From NCBI GenBank assembly GCA_030646695.1, contig JAUSLF010000030.1, forward strand, positions 36,336 through 100,335: 64,000 bases of DNA, read 5' to 3'. Below are positions 56,021 through 64,000 of this stretch, one piece after another. The notes beneath the pieces were generated by a model. The model did no database searches. It had not been told where the DNA came from and saw nothing but the letters and a program-made list of their open reading frames with translations. Numbering within the stretch: position 1 is the first letter of the stretch; the number at the start of each line of letters is the position of its first letter. This DNA comes from Nitrosomonadaceae bacterium. GTDB lineage: Bacteria > Pseudomonadota > Gammaproteobacteria > Burkholderiales > Nitrosomonadaceae. Made by a program: the position numbers and the translations under genes.

Positions 56021-56321
56021 ATTGCTCAGCAGCATTTTCTTGGTAATGGGAGCTGCTTTTTTTATGGCGGGTACGATAGGATTGTTGCGCTTTCCTGATG
56101 TCTATACCCGATTGCATGCCTTGGCCAAAGTCGATAACCTGGGGCTGGGACTTATTATTCTCGGCCTGTTGTTCCAGGTCCCTGGACTGACAGTTGCCCT
56201 AAAGATTATTCTGATCTGGTTGCTGGCCTTGGCGGCGAGTTCCGCAGTGAGTTTCCTGATTGCCAGGCGGGCGTTGAACCGAGGAGTTGCGCCCTGGAAA
56301 GCGAAGGAGCAGAAAATATGA
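56007..56321 (+). CDS. mrpG: Mrp-type antiporter subunit MrpG/MnhG
   Basis: 104 residues. The ribosome site GGGAGAGGGAAAAG precedes ATG 56007. It contains three helices and the MrpG signature GTIGLLRFPDVYTRLHALAKVDNLGLGLI. The end overlaps the next gene's start (ATGA). Part of the membrane core of the antiporter. Confidence 0.93.
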   Translation: MAILELLSSIFLVMGAAFFMAGTIGLLRFPDVYTRLHALAKVDNLGLGLIILGLLFQVPGLTVALKIILIWLLALAASSAVSFLIARRALNRGVAPWKAKEQKI

Positions 56322-56575
56322 GCAGTCTGATTCTGGATCTGTTATTGGTGATTGCCTTGCTGTGGAGTGCCTTGCGATCACTGATGACTCGGGATTTATT
56401 CCGTGCAGTGGTGTTATTCATCGTTTTTGGTTTACTCATGGCGTTGGTTTGGGCACGGCTCCATGCGCCGGATATCGCTTTGGCGGAAGCTGCTATCGGT
56501 GCCGGTCTTACCGGGGCGCTGCTGCTGGATACCGTGGGGTATTTGCGCAAGAAGCAGCGGGAATCGTTTCCATGA
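56318..56575 (+). CDS. Mrp/Mbh-type DUF4040 subunit (MbhD-like N-terminal part of MrpB/MrpA)
   Basis: 85 residues, three helices, with RDLFRAVVLFIVFGLLMALVW and ARLHAPDIALAEAAIGAGLTGALLL. These match the DUF4040 domain that in Bacillus-type MrpA forms part of the long C-terminal extension and in archaeal Mbh/Mbx is the separate subunit D. Encoding it as its own small gene marks this operon as the separated-subunit type. Overlaps both neighbours by four bases. Confidence 0.88.
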   Translation: MSSLILDLLLVIALLWSALRSLMTRDLFRAVVLFIVFGLLMALVWARLHAPDIALAEAAIGAGLTGALLLDTVGYLRKKQRESFP

Positions 56576-57279
56576 GAAATCTGCTCAATGTGCTGGTTAT
56601 TGTTTTATCCGCTGCGCTTGGCTTGGTGCTGATTGGGGTTATTCTGGAATCGCCGTCCCCGGCGCGCGTTCGATTGTCCGAAGAAGTTCTGATGCAGATC
56701 GGCGCCAGCGGCGTGACGCATCCGGTGACGGCGGTTCTACTCAATTTTCGCGGTTACGACACGCTGCTGGAGGTAATGGTATTGCTGTTGGCTTTGCTGG
56801 GCGTACTGGCACAGATGGGAAAACAAAAGCGGGAAAACCCGCCTGCCGGGTTCTATCTCACCGAACCTCGTATGCAGGTCTTGCTGTGGCTGGCGCGAGT
56901 GCTTGTGCCGCTGATGGTTCTGGTAGCGGGATATTTGTTATGGGCGGGAGGACACCAGCCGGGGGGCGCATTTCAGGCCGGTGCCGTTTTGGCGGCAGCC
57001 GGAGTATTGCTGAACCTGTCCGGGTTATTGCCTTCCTGGATGGAACCGGCGTGGAATCTGCGCGCTGGATTGGTATCCGGTTTGCTGGTTTTTTTGCTAA
57101 TAGCCGCAGCGGTAATGACGACTGCGTCGCCGGGTTTGTTGCTGCAATATCCGCCCGCTTCGGCAGGAATGTTGATATTGCTTGTTGAAACGGGGCTTAC
57201 TCTGTCACTCGGTCTCATTCTGGCGGGTTTGTTTTTGTTTCTGTCGGGTGACGCGATTGATGAAGAGGCGGATAAATGA
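56572..57279 (+). CDS. mrpB: Mrp-type antiporter subunit MrpB/MnhB
   Basis: 235 residues, about six helices. Two parts: an N-terminal MbhE-like piece (LRxx then VTHPVTAVLLNFRGYDTLLEVMVLLLALLGVL) and a C-terminal MnhB domain (WLARVLVPLMVLVAGYLLW, GGHQPGGAFQAGAVLAAAGVLL). A fusion of MbhE and MrpB domains is normal in several bacterial Mrp operons. ATG 56572 overlaps the previous stop; the gene overlaps mrpC by four bases. Confidence 0.9.
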   Translation: MRNLLNVLVIVLSAALGLVLIGVILESPSPARVRLSEEVLMQIGASGVTHPVTAVLLNFRGYDTLLEVMVLLLALLGVLAQMGKQKRENPPAGFYLTEPRMQVLLWLARVLVPLMVLVAGYLLWAGGHQPGGAFQAGAVLAAAGVLLNLSGLLPSWMEPAWNLRAGLVSGLLVFLLIAAAVMTTASPGLLLQYPPASAGMLILLVETGLTLSLGLILAGLFLFLSGDAIDEEADK

Positions 57280-57602
57280 GCGGCGCGCTCATTTATGCCT
57301 GTGCGGGTGCTGTACTGTTTGTTTTCGGTGTGACCGGATTGATTCTGCTGCCTCATTTGCTGCGCAAAATATTGGCTTTCAATATTATGGGTAGCGGCGT
57401 CTTTCTGGTGCTGGTAGGTTTAGGCCAGCGTGATGGCACGCCGGATCCGGTGCCACAAGCCATGGTTCTTACCGGCATCGTTGTGGCCGTTGCGGCTACG
57501 GCATTGGCTTTGGCTCTGGTGCGGCGTTTACTGTCCCTGACCGGCAAGATACAGTTCCCGGAAGAACCGGAAGGTTCGGGCCGATGCTGGAAAAACAAAT
57601 AA
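57276..57602 (+). CDS. mrpC: Mrp-type antiporter subunit MrpC/MnhC (NuoK-like)
   Basis: 108 residues, three NuoK-like helices. LLRKILAFNIMGSGVFLVLV and DPVPQAMVLTGIVVAVAATALALALVRRL match NuoK/MrpC, including the conserved QAMVLTGIV helix. Ends with a short hydrophilic tail and is followed 10 bases later by mrpD. Confidence 0.93.
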   Translation: MSGALIYACAGAVLFVFGVTGLILLPHLLRKILAFNIMGSGVFLVLVGLGQRDGTPDPVPQAMVLTGIVVAVAATALALALVRRLLSLTGKIQFPEEPEGSGRCWKNK

Positions 57603-57612
57603 CGAAGGCAGA

Positions 57613-59076
57613 ATGCCGTGGGAGAGCCGGATGTTTGATCCTGTCCCTTGGTTGATTCTGCTGCCCCTGGCTTGGGGTTGTCTGACTTTCCTGGCCGGAA
57701 TAGGGCGAGGCGGGCGTTTAGTAGTTGCAGGTCTGATAATTCAACTGGTATTGACGATAATACTGGCAAGGCAGATTGTCATGGAAGGCGCCAGACATTA
57801 TGCGGTGGGCGGTTGGGGCGCTCCCTTGGGTGTTGATCTGTATGTGGATGGCCTGACCGGTATCATGCTGCTGCTCACGCACGTGGTGGCATTGCCGCTG
57901 GTTGTTTACGCGCGCGCTTATTTTTCCAGCCAGGCCGAGGGTGCCAGTTATTTTTGGCCGCTGACTTGTTTTTTATTGGCGGCCATGAATGTGCTGTTCA
58001 TGTCTGCCGACATTTTCAATATTTACGTTACGCTGGAGTTATTGGGTCTGGCGGCGGTGGGGTTGGTGGCCGCCGCAGGCAGCGCAGGATCGGTTACGGC
58101 GGCCATACGCTATCTGCTGGTTACGCTGCTGGGTTCGGGCGCTTATTTAATGGGTGTTGCACTGTTGTATGGAACCTATGGCAGTGTATCGCTGGCCGTG
58201 CTGGAGCCGCTACTGGCTACCACTGAAATTTCCGCTGCGGCATGTCTGGCGGCAATGCTGATGCTAGCAGGATTATTACTCAAGACAGCTCTGTTTCCAT
58301 TTCACTTCTGGTTGCCGCCAGCTCATGGCGGCGCACCGGCGCCGGTATCGGCACTGCTCTCCGCCTTGGTCATCAAAGCTTCGTTCTATCTTATTCTGCG
58401 TCTGTGGTTTGATCTGTTCGCACCGCTGGTGACAACGCAAGCAGCACAATTGCTGGGGGGGCTGGGTGCCGCTGCCATCCTGTGGGGCTCAATCCTAGCG
58501 TTTAACCAGACACGATTAAAGATGTTGGTGGCTTATTCAACCGTAGCCCAGATCGGCTATCTCTTCTTATTGTTTCCCCTGATGACATCCGCTATTCCGG
58601 GAGCGGCCGAGAGTGCCATGCAAGGCGGCGTGATGCAGCTGGTGGCGCATGCTTTAGCCAAAGCGGCCATGTTTGCCGCCGCCGGAGTGATGGTGCTGTC
58701 TGCGGGCAAGGACGACATTGCATTATTAGGGGGGATGTCCAGCCATCTGCCGTTGACTTTGTTTACTTTTGCGCTGGCCGGGATAACATTGATGGGCCTC
58801 CCTCCCTCCGGAGGCTTTATCGCCAAGTGGCTGCTGATTGACAGCGCAGTGAGCGGTGGTCAGTGGGGCTGGGTAGTGGTGATGATTCTAGGCGGATTGT
58901 TGAGTGCGGCGTATGTGTTCAAGGTATTGCGCCAAGCTTTTTTGCCGCCGGTAGCGGGAATAAAATTCAAACCGGTAATACGGATGCTGGAATGGCCGGC
59001 TTTTCTACTTGCGCTAATCAGCCTGTTGTTGGGTTTCCGGTCTGTAGAGGTGTTGAATTTACTGGGGGCCGCGTGA
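57613..59076 (+). CDS. mrpD: Mrp-type antiporter subunit MrpD (NuoM/N-like, proton-conducting)
   Basis: 487 residues, about 14 helices of the proton-conducting transporter family. DLYVDGLTGIMLLLTHVVAL is the typical first-channel entry. LLKTALFPFHFWLPPAHGGAPAPVSALLSALVIKASFY is the antiporter signature with the channel Lys, and RLKMLVAYSTVAQIGYLFL follows. Ribosome site AACGAAGG before ATG 57613. The next gene starts on its stop. Confidence 0.93.
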   Translation: MPWESRMFDPVPWLILLPLAWGCLTFLAGIGRGGRLVVAGLIIQLVLTIILARQIVMEGARHYAVGGWGAPLGVDLYVDGLTGIMLLLTHVVALPLVVYARAYFSSQAEGASYFWPLTCFLLAAMNVLFMSADIFNIYVTLELLGLAAVGLVAAAGSAGSVTAAIRYLLVTLLGSGAYLMGVALLYGTYGSVSLAVLEPLLATTEISAAACLAAMLMLAGLLLKTALFPFHFWLPPAHGGAPAPVSALLSALVIKASFYLILRLWFDLFAPLVTTQAAQLLGGLGAAAILWGSILAFNQTRLKMLVAYSTVAQIGYLFLLFPLMTSAIPGAAESAMQGGVMQLVAHALAKAAMFAAAGVMVLSAGKDDIALLGGMSSHLPLTLFTFALAGITLMGLPPSGGFIAKWLLIDSAVSGGQWGWVVVMILGGLLSAAYVFKVLRQAFLPPVAGIKFKPVIRMLEWPAFLLALISLLLGFRSVEVLNLLGAA

Positions 59077-60575
59077 ACTTTAACGGGATTTTACCGCTGC
59101 TGGTGCTGGCCAGTTCCCTGGTTCCGGGAATGATTATTTTCTTTCTGCCGGAATCACGCATCCGTCTGCGCACAACGTTGAATCTGACAGGAGCCATACT
59201 GAAGCTGCTGCTGATTGGTTACATGCTGTGGGGTGTTCAGCACGATCAAAGCTATGTCTTTCGTTACAATGTGTTGCCTGACCTGGAGCTGGTATTCAAG
59301 GCCGATGCATTGGCGCTGCTATTTGTTACGCTATCCGCGGCGCTGTGGTTTTTGACCACCCTCTATGCGATCGGTTATCTGGAAGGCTCACCACACCGCA
59401 GCCGCTTCTTTGGCTTCTTCAGTTTTTGCGTTACCGCTACCGTGGGTGTGGCGATGGCGGGAAACTTGTTTACCTTTTTCGTTTTTTATGAATTGCTGAC
59501 GTTATCGACTTATCCCCTGGTTGTGCATCGCGGTACGGAAGCAGCCATACGTGCCGGGAATATTTATCTGGTTTATACACTTGCCGGCGGCGCGGTATTC
59601 CTGACCGGTATCGTCTGGCTGTATGGTTTGCTGGGACAGGTGGAATTTACCCATGGCGGTGTGGCGGCCACATTGGGATTGGAATACACGGCACAATTGC
59701 AGGTGATTTTCCTGCTGCTCATTGCCGGATTGGGTGTGAAGGCCGCTCTGGTGCCTTTGCATGGCTGGTTGCCGCAAGCGATGATAGCACCGGCGCCGGT
59801 GTCCGCTCTGCTCCATGCGGTGGCAGTCGTGAAAGCAGGCGCTTTTGGCATCATACGGATCGTATACGAAGTTTACGGAATAGAATTCGCCCAGACTCTG
59901 AATTTGCTTATGCCACTGGCCATAGTCGCTTCAATCACCATCATTTGGGGGTCGTTGCGCGCGCTTTGGCAGGACGACCTCAAACGCCGTCTGGCTTATT
60001 CCACTATCAGCCAGGTGTCCTATATTATCCTGGGAGTCACTTTGTTTGGCCCGGCGGGTACTATTGGCGGTGTCGTGCACCTTGTCCATCAAGGCATCAT
60101 GAAGATTACGCTGTTTTTCTGTGCCGGAAATTATGCCGAAACGCTGGGCATTCATAAAATAAGCGAGATGAACGGCGCCGGGCGCCGCATGCCATGGACT
60201 TCAATAGCTTTCAGTGTGGCAGCATTTGGCATGATGGGTGCGCCGCTGACAGCGGGCTACATCAGCAAGCTATATCTCATTCAGGGTGCGGAGATGGCGG
60301 AAATGGTGTGGGTAAGCTGGATGTTGACAGCTTCGGGTCTGCTCAATGCGGCTTATTTTTTGCCCATTTTGTACCGGCTTTGGTTTATAAATCAGCCGCA
60401 GACATGGTTACAAGAACGTATTCGAGCTCAGGGGCGTTGGGAGACTCATGGACTCCTGCTGATTCCCCCTGTTGTCACCGCTGCTGTGACGCTGGGGGCA
60501 GGGATATTCGCCGATACCGGTTGGAGTCCTTTATTTTGGGTAAAACTGGTTGCTGAAATGGAATATCTTCCATGA
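59073..60575 (+). CDS. Second MrpD-like (NuoM/L-like) antiporter subunit
   Basis: 500 residues from GTG 59073, overlapping the mrpD stop; the open frame reaches back to 58863 inside mrpD. Family core: LVFKADALALLFVTLSAALWFLTTLYAIGYLEG, FVFYELLTLSTYPLVVHRG, GVKAALVPLHGWLPQAMIAPAPVSALLHAVAVVKAGAFG, RRLAYSTISQVSYIILG. It takes the place of MrpA, but it is half its length and lacks the MrpA C-terminal extension, whose DUF4040 part is encoded separately. It is the last gene; a weak hairpin (TGACAA/TTGTCA, 60578-60595) follows. Confidence 0.9.
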   Translation: MNFNGILPLLVLASSLVPGMIIFFLPESRIRLRTTLNLTGAILKLLLIGYMLWGVQHDQSYVFRYNVLPDLELVFKADALALLFVTLSAALWFLTTLYAIGYLEGSPHRSRFFGFFSFCVTATVGVAMAGNLFTFFVFYELLTLSTYPLVVHRGTEAAIRAGNIYLVYTLAGGAVFLTGIVWLYGLLGQVEFTHGGVAATLGLEYTAQLQVIFLLLIAGLGVKAALVPLHGWLPQAMIAPAPVSALLHAVAVVKAGAFGIIRIVYEVYGIEFAQTLNLLMPLAIVASITIIWGSLRALWQDDLKRRLAYSTISQVSYIILGVTLFGPAGTIGGVVHLVHQGIMKITLFFCAGNYAETLGIHKISEMNGAGRRMPWTSIAFSVAAFGMMGAPLTAGYISKLYLIQGAEMAEMVWVSWMLTASGLLNAAYFLPILYRLWFINQPQTWLQERIRAQGRWETHGLLLIPPVVTAAVTLGAGIFADTGWSPLFWVKLVAEMEYLP

Positions 60576-60700
60576 AATGACAAGATTATTTGTCACCCAT
60601 AGGGGCCAGAGACTTGAGAACCCATGAAGAATAAGTTCGTTTCAGTGCTATATGGGTTTGAACAGAATCCGGAATATAAACCGCATTAAATTCTTTTCAA

Positions 60701-63415
60701 TCATGATTTGATAGCCTTAAGACGCAGGCGGATTTGTTTCTCGGTTTCAAGGACGGCAAATAGCGCGACACCAATGCTGATAACCAGCAAGCAATCAAGG
60801 AAGGACATTGCTGCTGTAGCAAATATCGCCTGTAGAGGCGGAAGGTAGGTGATGGAGAATTGTGCCGCGGTAACGGCAATTACTGACATCCACACCATTT
60901 TGGTGCCGCGCACCGCTTTCCAGGTGAGCGATGTGCCGTAGATATTGCGAATAAAGAACAAAGTGAATATTTCCATTACCACCAGCGTATTCACCGCAAG
61001 GGTGCGGGCCAATTCTATGCTGTATTCCCGGTCAATCGCATAGGAATAAATGCCATATACACCGCAAACACATAAGATGGATACCAACAGTATATACCAC
61101 ACCAGTTCACCACCCAGCAGCGGTTCTCCTCTTGGGCGCGGCGGGCGGCGCATGGTGTTTTCCTCGGTCGGTTCGAAAGCCAGCGCAATACCTAATGTAA
61201 TGGCGGTAATCAGATTGATCCATAAAATCTGAATCGGGGTTATCGGCAGCGTCATGCCGAGCAGTAACGCAATTATGATGGTCATCGCTTCCCCAGCGTT
61301 GGTGGGCAATGTCCAACTGATGACTTTTTTGATGTTGTCATAGACCGTTCGCCCTTCGCGCACGGCGCTGGCAATGGAAGCGAAATTGTCATCTGCTAGC
61401 ACGAGCTCGGCTGCTTCCTTGGCGGCTTCGCTGCCTTTCTTTCCCATCGCAATGCCGACATCGGCACGTTTTAGCGCAGGCGCATCGTTCACCCCGTCGC
61501 CTGTCATGGCTACCGTCATGCCGGGTGATTGCAACGCCATGACAAGGCGCAATTTATGCTCCGGGCTAGTGCGGGCGAAGATGTCACATTCCAATACAGC
61601 TTCTTTCAAAGAGGCGTCATTCATCCCATCAAGATCAGCCCCGGTAAGAACCTTAGTGGGGTTCTGCAAGCCAATTTGTTTGCCAATCGCTATTGCTGTC
61701 TTGGCATGATCGCCGGTAATCATTTTCACGCGAATGCCGGCTGTGTGACATTCCGCTACGGCTGCAATGGCCTCAACACGCGGTGGATCAATCATCCCGA
61801 CCATGCCAAGTAGCGTGAGTGTGCTTTCAATATCCGTGTGTTCCAGCACCGTATGTTCTGATTTCACGGGCTTGACAGCGAATGCCAGCACGCGCTGACC
61901 GCGAGCGGCGATGTGATCCGCCTTTTCTAGCCAATAGGCTTTATTCAGCGGCGCCACATTCCAATCCGTAACACTTTGATTTATGCACATGGCAAGAATC
62001 TGCTCCGGCGCACCCTTGATGAACACAAATGCGTGATGTTTATGGTCATGATTCAATGTTGCCATGAAGCGGTGTTTGGCATCAAAAGGAATGGCGTCGG
62101 TGCGCGTCCAAGCTGCCTGTTCCTTGCGAATTTCAATACCTATTTTGCTTGCAAAGGCTAGCAACGCACCTTCCATCGGATCGCCTTCCACCATCCATGC
62201 GCCTTCACGATCATGCAGTGCTGCGTCATTACACAGAGTTGCAGCGCGAGCGAGTTCTTCCAGAACACTATATTCGGCGGGAGAAACTTCGGTATTTTCC
62301 AGCAATAGTGTGCCCTTTGGTTCATAGCCAATGCCTTGCAATGTGAAGAGATGTTGATGCGTCAGTACCGAGGAAACCATCATCTCATTGCGGGTCAGTG
62401 TGCCGGTTTTGTCGGTGCAGATCACGGAAACTGAGCCGATGGTTTCAATCGCAGGCAATCGCCGTACAATGGCATTGCGCCGCGCCATCGACTGCACACC
62501 TACCGCCAATGTAATAGTTAGCACAGCGGGTAAGCCTTCGGGGATCGCCGCAACCGAAAGTCCCACCACTGCCATGAACATCTCAGTGAATTCCTGGTGG
62601 CCGACAAAATAACCATAACCAAGTAGAATCGCGGCAATCAACAGAATGAAGATGGTCAGCCATTGTGCGAATGCCCCCATCTGTTTTACCAGCGGCGTGG
62701 TCAGTGTTTCCACTTCCGACAGTAATCCGCTGATGCGACCGATTTCGGTGGCAGCGCCTGTGGCCACCACCACGCCTTTGCCTTGGCCGGAGGTGATCAA
62801 CGTTCCGGAAAACGCAATACAGGAGCGGTCACCCAACGGCGCATCGAAGGGAACAGTCTCGATATGCTTCTCCACCGGCACGGATTCTCCGGTAAGAATC
62901 GCTTCTTGAATCTGCAAACCATGTGTTTTCAGCAGACGCAGATCGGCGGGAACCTTATCACCTGCTTCAAGCAGCACAATATCACCGGGCACGAGCTTTT
63001 CTCCCTCAATACTGTGGCGTTCACCGCTACGCAGCACCGAGGCATGGGGTGCCAGCATTTGGCGGATGGCATCCATTGCCTTTTCTGCTTTTCCCTCCTG
63101 AATGAAGCCGATGATTGCGTTGGCCAGCACCACCGCCAGAATGACGAAAGTATCTATCCAATGATCCAGAACTGCCGTGATGACTGCGGAACCGAGCAGC
63201 ACGTAAATCAGGATATTGTGGAATTGCAGCAGAAAACGTATGACGGTACTTCGTTTTGGCGGTTCCGGCAACCGGTTGGGGCCATGGGTCTTCAAGCGTG
63301 CCTCGGCTTCGTGCCGAGTCAGGCCTGCAGACGTTGTGCCTAGTTTTTCTAATACCGAATCAATGCAGATGTTGTGCCAAGCTGGTTGTGTTCTTTTTGT
63401 TTTTATTTCCCGCAT
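60701..63415 (-). CDS. P2-type cation-transporting ATPase (Ca2+ or monovalent cation exporter type)
   Basis: 904 residues. N-terminal cation-ATPase domain (GLTRHEAEARLKTHGPNRL), the actuator TGES loop (QEAILTGESVPVEK), TM4 with the ion-binding PEGLPAVLTITLA, phosphorylated Asp335 in CTDKTGTLTRNEM, the hinge GDGVNDAPALKRADVG, and TM5-6 with NAGEAMTIIIALLLG then LPITPIQILWINLITA. This is the SERCA/PMR1-like P2A class, usually calcium export, though bacterial members also move other cations. It follows the uspA gene at about 100 bases and is convergent with the Mrp operon. It differs in class from the MgtA-type protein at 17169. Confidence 0.88.
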   Translation of the reverse strand: MREIKTKRTQPAWHNICIDSVLEKLGTTSAGLTRHEAEARLKTHGPNRLPEPPKRSTVIRFLLQFHNILIYVLLGSAVITAVLDHWIDTFVILAVVLANAIIGFIQEGKAEKAMDAIRQMLAPHASVLRSGERHSIEGEKLVPGDIVLLEAGDKVPADLRLLKTHGLQIQEAILTGESVPVEKHIETVPFDAPLGDRSCIAFSGTLITSGQGKGVVVATGAATEIGRISGLLSEVETLTTPLVKQMGAFAQWLTIFILLIAAILLGYGYFVGHQEFTEMFMAVVGLSVAAIPEGLPAVLTITLAVGVQSMARRNAIVRRLPAIETIGSVSVICTDKTGTLTRNEMMVSSVLTHQHLFTLQGIGYEPKGTLLLENTEVSPAEYSVLEELARAATLCNDAALHDREGAWMVEGDPMEGALLAFASKIGIEIRKEQAAWTRTDAIPFDAKHRFMATLNHDHKHHAFVFIKGAPEQILAMCINQSVTDWNVAPLNKAYWLEKADHIAARGQRVLAFAVKPVKSEHTVLEHTDIESTLTLLGMVGMIDPPRVEAIAAVAECHTAGIRVKMITGDHAKTAIAIGKQIGLQNPTKVLTGADLDGMNDASLKEAVLECDIFARTSPEHKLRLVMALQSPGMTVAMTGDGVNDAPALKRADVGIAMGKKGSEAAKEAAELVLADDNFASIASAVREGRTVYDNIKKVISWTLPTNAGEAMTIIIALLLGMTLPITPIQILWINLITAITLGIALAFEPTEENTMRRPPRPRGEPLLGGELVWYILLVSILCVCGVYGIYSYAIDREYSIELARTLAVNTLVVMEIFTLFFIRNIYGTSLTWKAVRGTKMVWMSVIAVTAAQFSITYLPPLQAIFATAAMSFLDCLLVISIGVALFAVLETEKQIRLRLKAIKS

Positions 63416-63515
63416 TATTGTCCACCATAGTCAATATTATAAAACATAAGATTATTCTCAGACATAGACCACTCCTACCAAGCCTTACCCATTGCTTAAC
63501 ACGGTTTCGACACGA

Positions 63516-63950
63516 CTACTTGACGAGCAGCAGCGGCTTTTCGGTGAGGTGAATAACCTTGCTCGCCACTGATCCGAGCAACAGATTCTTTATCGTACCC
63601 ATGCCGCGCGTACCCATCACGATCAAATCACAGTGATGCTCACGCGAAAAATCGGTGATGACTTCGGCGGGATTGCCACTGAGTACATGCGCATCGAACG
63701 CGACGCCGACACTTTCGAGGCGCGCTTTCGCGGGCGTCAATAATGCTAGTCCCGCTTCTTCCCGCGCCTTCTTGATACTCAGCATGTCTAAAAGCGGTTC
63801 TTTGTTGAAAGCGACTTCATTTATTTGGATTGGCTCGTATACGTAGAGCAAATGCACATGCAGCTTACTTATATCCATTGTATCCAGTACCTCATCAATG
63901 GCACGCATCGCATTTTCTGAACCATCGAAAGCAATCAGAGCAATAGTCAT
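63516..63950 (-). CDS. Universal stress protein, single UspA domain
   Basis: 144 residues with TIALIAFDGSENAMRAIDEVL at the N terminus and the ATP loop LIVMGTRGMGTIKNLLLGSVASKVIHL at the C terminus, so it is an ATP-binding UspA. It lies directly upstream of the cation ATPase gene in the same direction and is probably expressed with it. It is the third Usp gene in this window, each beside a membrane transporter. ATG 63950; an AGAGGA-like ribosome site precedes it. Confidence 0.9.
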   Translation of the reverse strand: MTIALIAFDGSENAMRAIDEVLDTMDISKLHVHLLYVYEPIQINEVAFNKEPLLDMLSIKKAREEAGLALLTPAKARLESVGVAFDAHVLSGNPAEVITDFSREHHCDLIVMGTRGMGTIKNLLLGSVASKVIHLTEKPLLLVK

Positions 63951-64000
63951 AATAAAATCCTCTGTCTTAATTTATAATCGAATATAATAACACTTTAGCG

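Noticed and set aside
57276..60575. These NuoK/NuoM-like genes as part of respiratory complex I
   Set aside because: They are linked to mrpE, mrpF, mrpG and mrpB and lack every hydrophilic Nuo subunit, so they belong to an Mrp-type antiporter.
1..64000. CRISPR array or riboswitch
   Set aside because: I found no regularly spaced direct repeats and no recognisable riboswitch core ahead of any gene.

Overview
The window looks like a chromosomal segment of an autotrophic betaproteobacterium, most plausibly a relative of Nitrosomonas/Nitrosomonadaceae. This is inferred from the pilQ-aroK-aroB-dgt-hemE order, the gmk-rpoZ-spoT order, a DabA/DabB inorganic-carbon pump with SulP transporters, and overall protein character. 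No 16S gene or ammonia-oxidation gene is present to prove it.

Layout. 1-7.7 kb: ordinary housekeeping on the + strand (3' part of pilQ, aroK, aroB, dgt, hemE), then an OmpR-type response regulator and its histidine kinase. 7.8-17.1 kb: an inorganic-carbon/anion block with sulP, a universal stress protein, dabA, dabB and a second, nearly identical sulP. The second sulP sits with a decayed AbrB-type antitoxin gene between two inverted remnants of the 3' end of an IS3-type transposase. 17.2-26.4 kb: an MgtA-type P-type ATPase, then on the - strand rsgA, phhA, transketolase, a glgX gene cut down to its N-terminal CBM48 domain, and an alpha-glucan phosphorylase. 26.4-34.2 kb: a 150-bp MITE-like element that supplies the stop codon of a PD40 propeller protein, a large M1-like/M28/PDZ secreted peptidase fusion, a Yip1 membrane protein, a small acidic protein and a lipoprotein. 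34.3-44.9 kb: a conserved - strand housekeeping run (spoT, rpoZ, gmk, msrA, dsbA, a SPOR protein, argS, rlmB, rnr) and a tRNA-Leu(CAG).

45-54.2 kb is the accessory region. It holds small lipoproteins and tiny membrane proteins. It also holds a ruined type I restriction-modification locus: an N-terminal hsdM piece and a C-terminal hsdR piece, both frameshifted. Between them lies an intact, AT-rich, translationally coupled two-gene unit made of an SMC/OLD-like AAA ATPase and a small protein with a D...ExK nuclease-like signature. An acyltransferase, a zinc alcohol dehydrogenase and a dead transposase fragment follow. The two-gene unit is the best candidate here for an undescribed (probably anti-phage) system.

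54.3-64 kb: a tandem-domain universal stress protein, a complete overlapping eight-gene Mrp-type cation/proton antiporter operon (E, F, G, a DUF4040 subunit, B, C and two D-like subunits, with no large MrpA), a P2-type cation ATPase and a third universal stress protein. Together with MgtA, SulP and DabAB, the window is rich in ion and pH homeostasis. DabB, MrpD and the second MrpD-like protein are all complex-I-like ion-translocating subunits, but no complex I operon is present.
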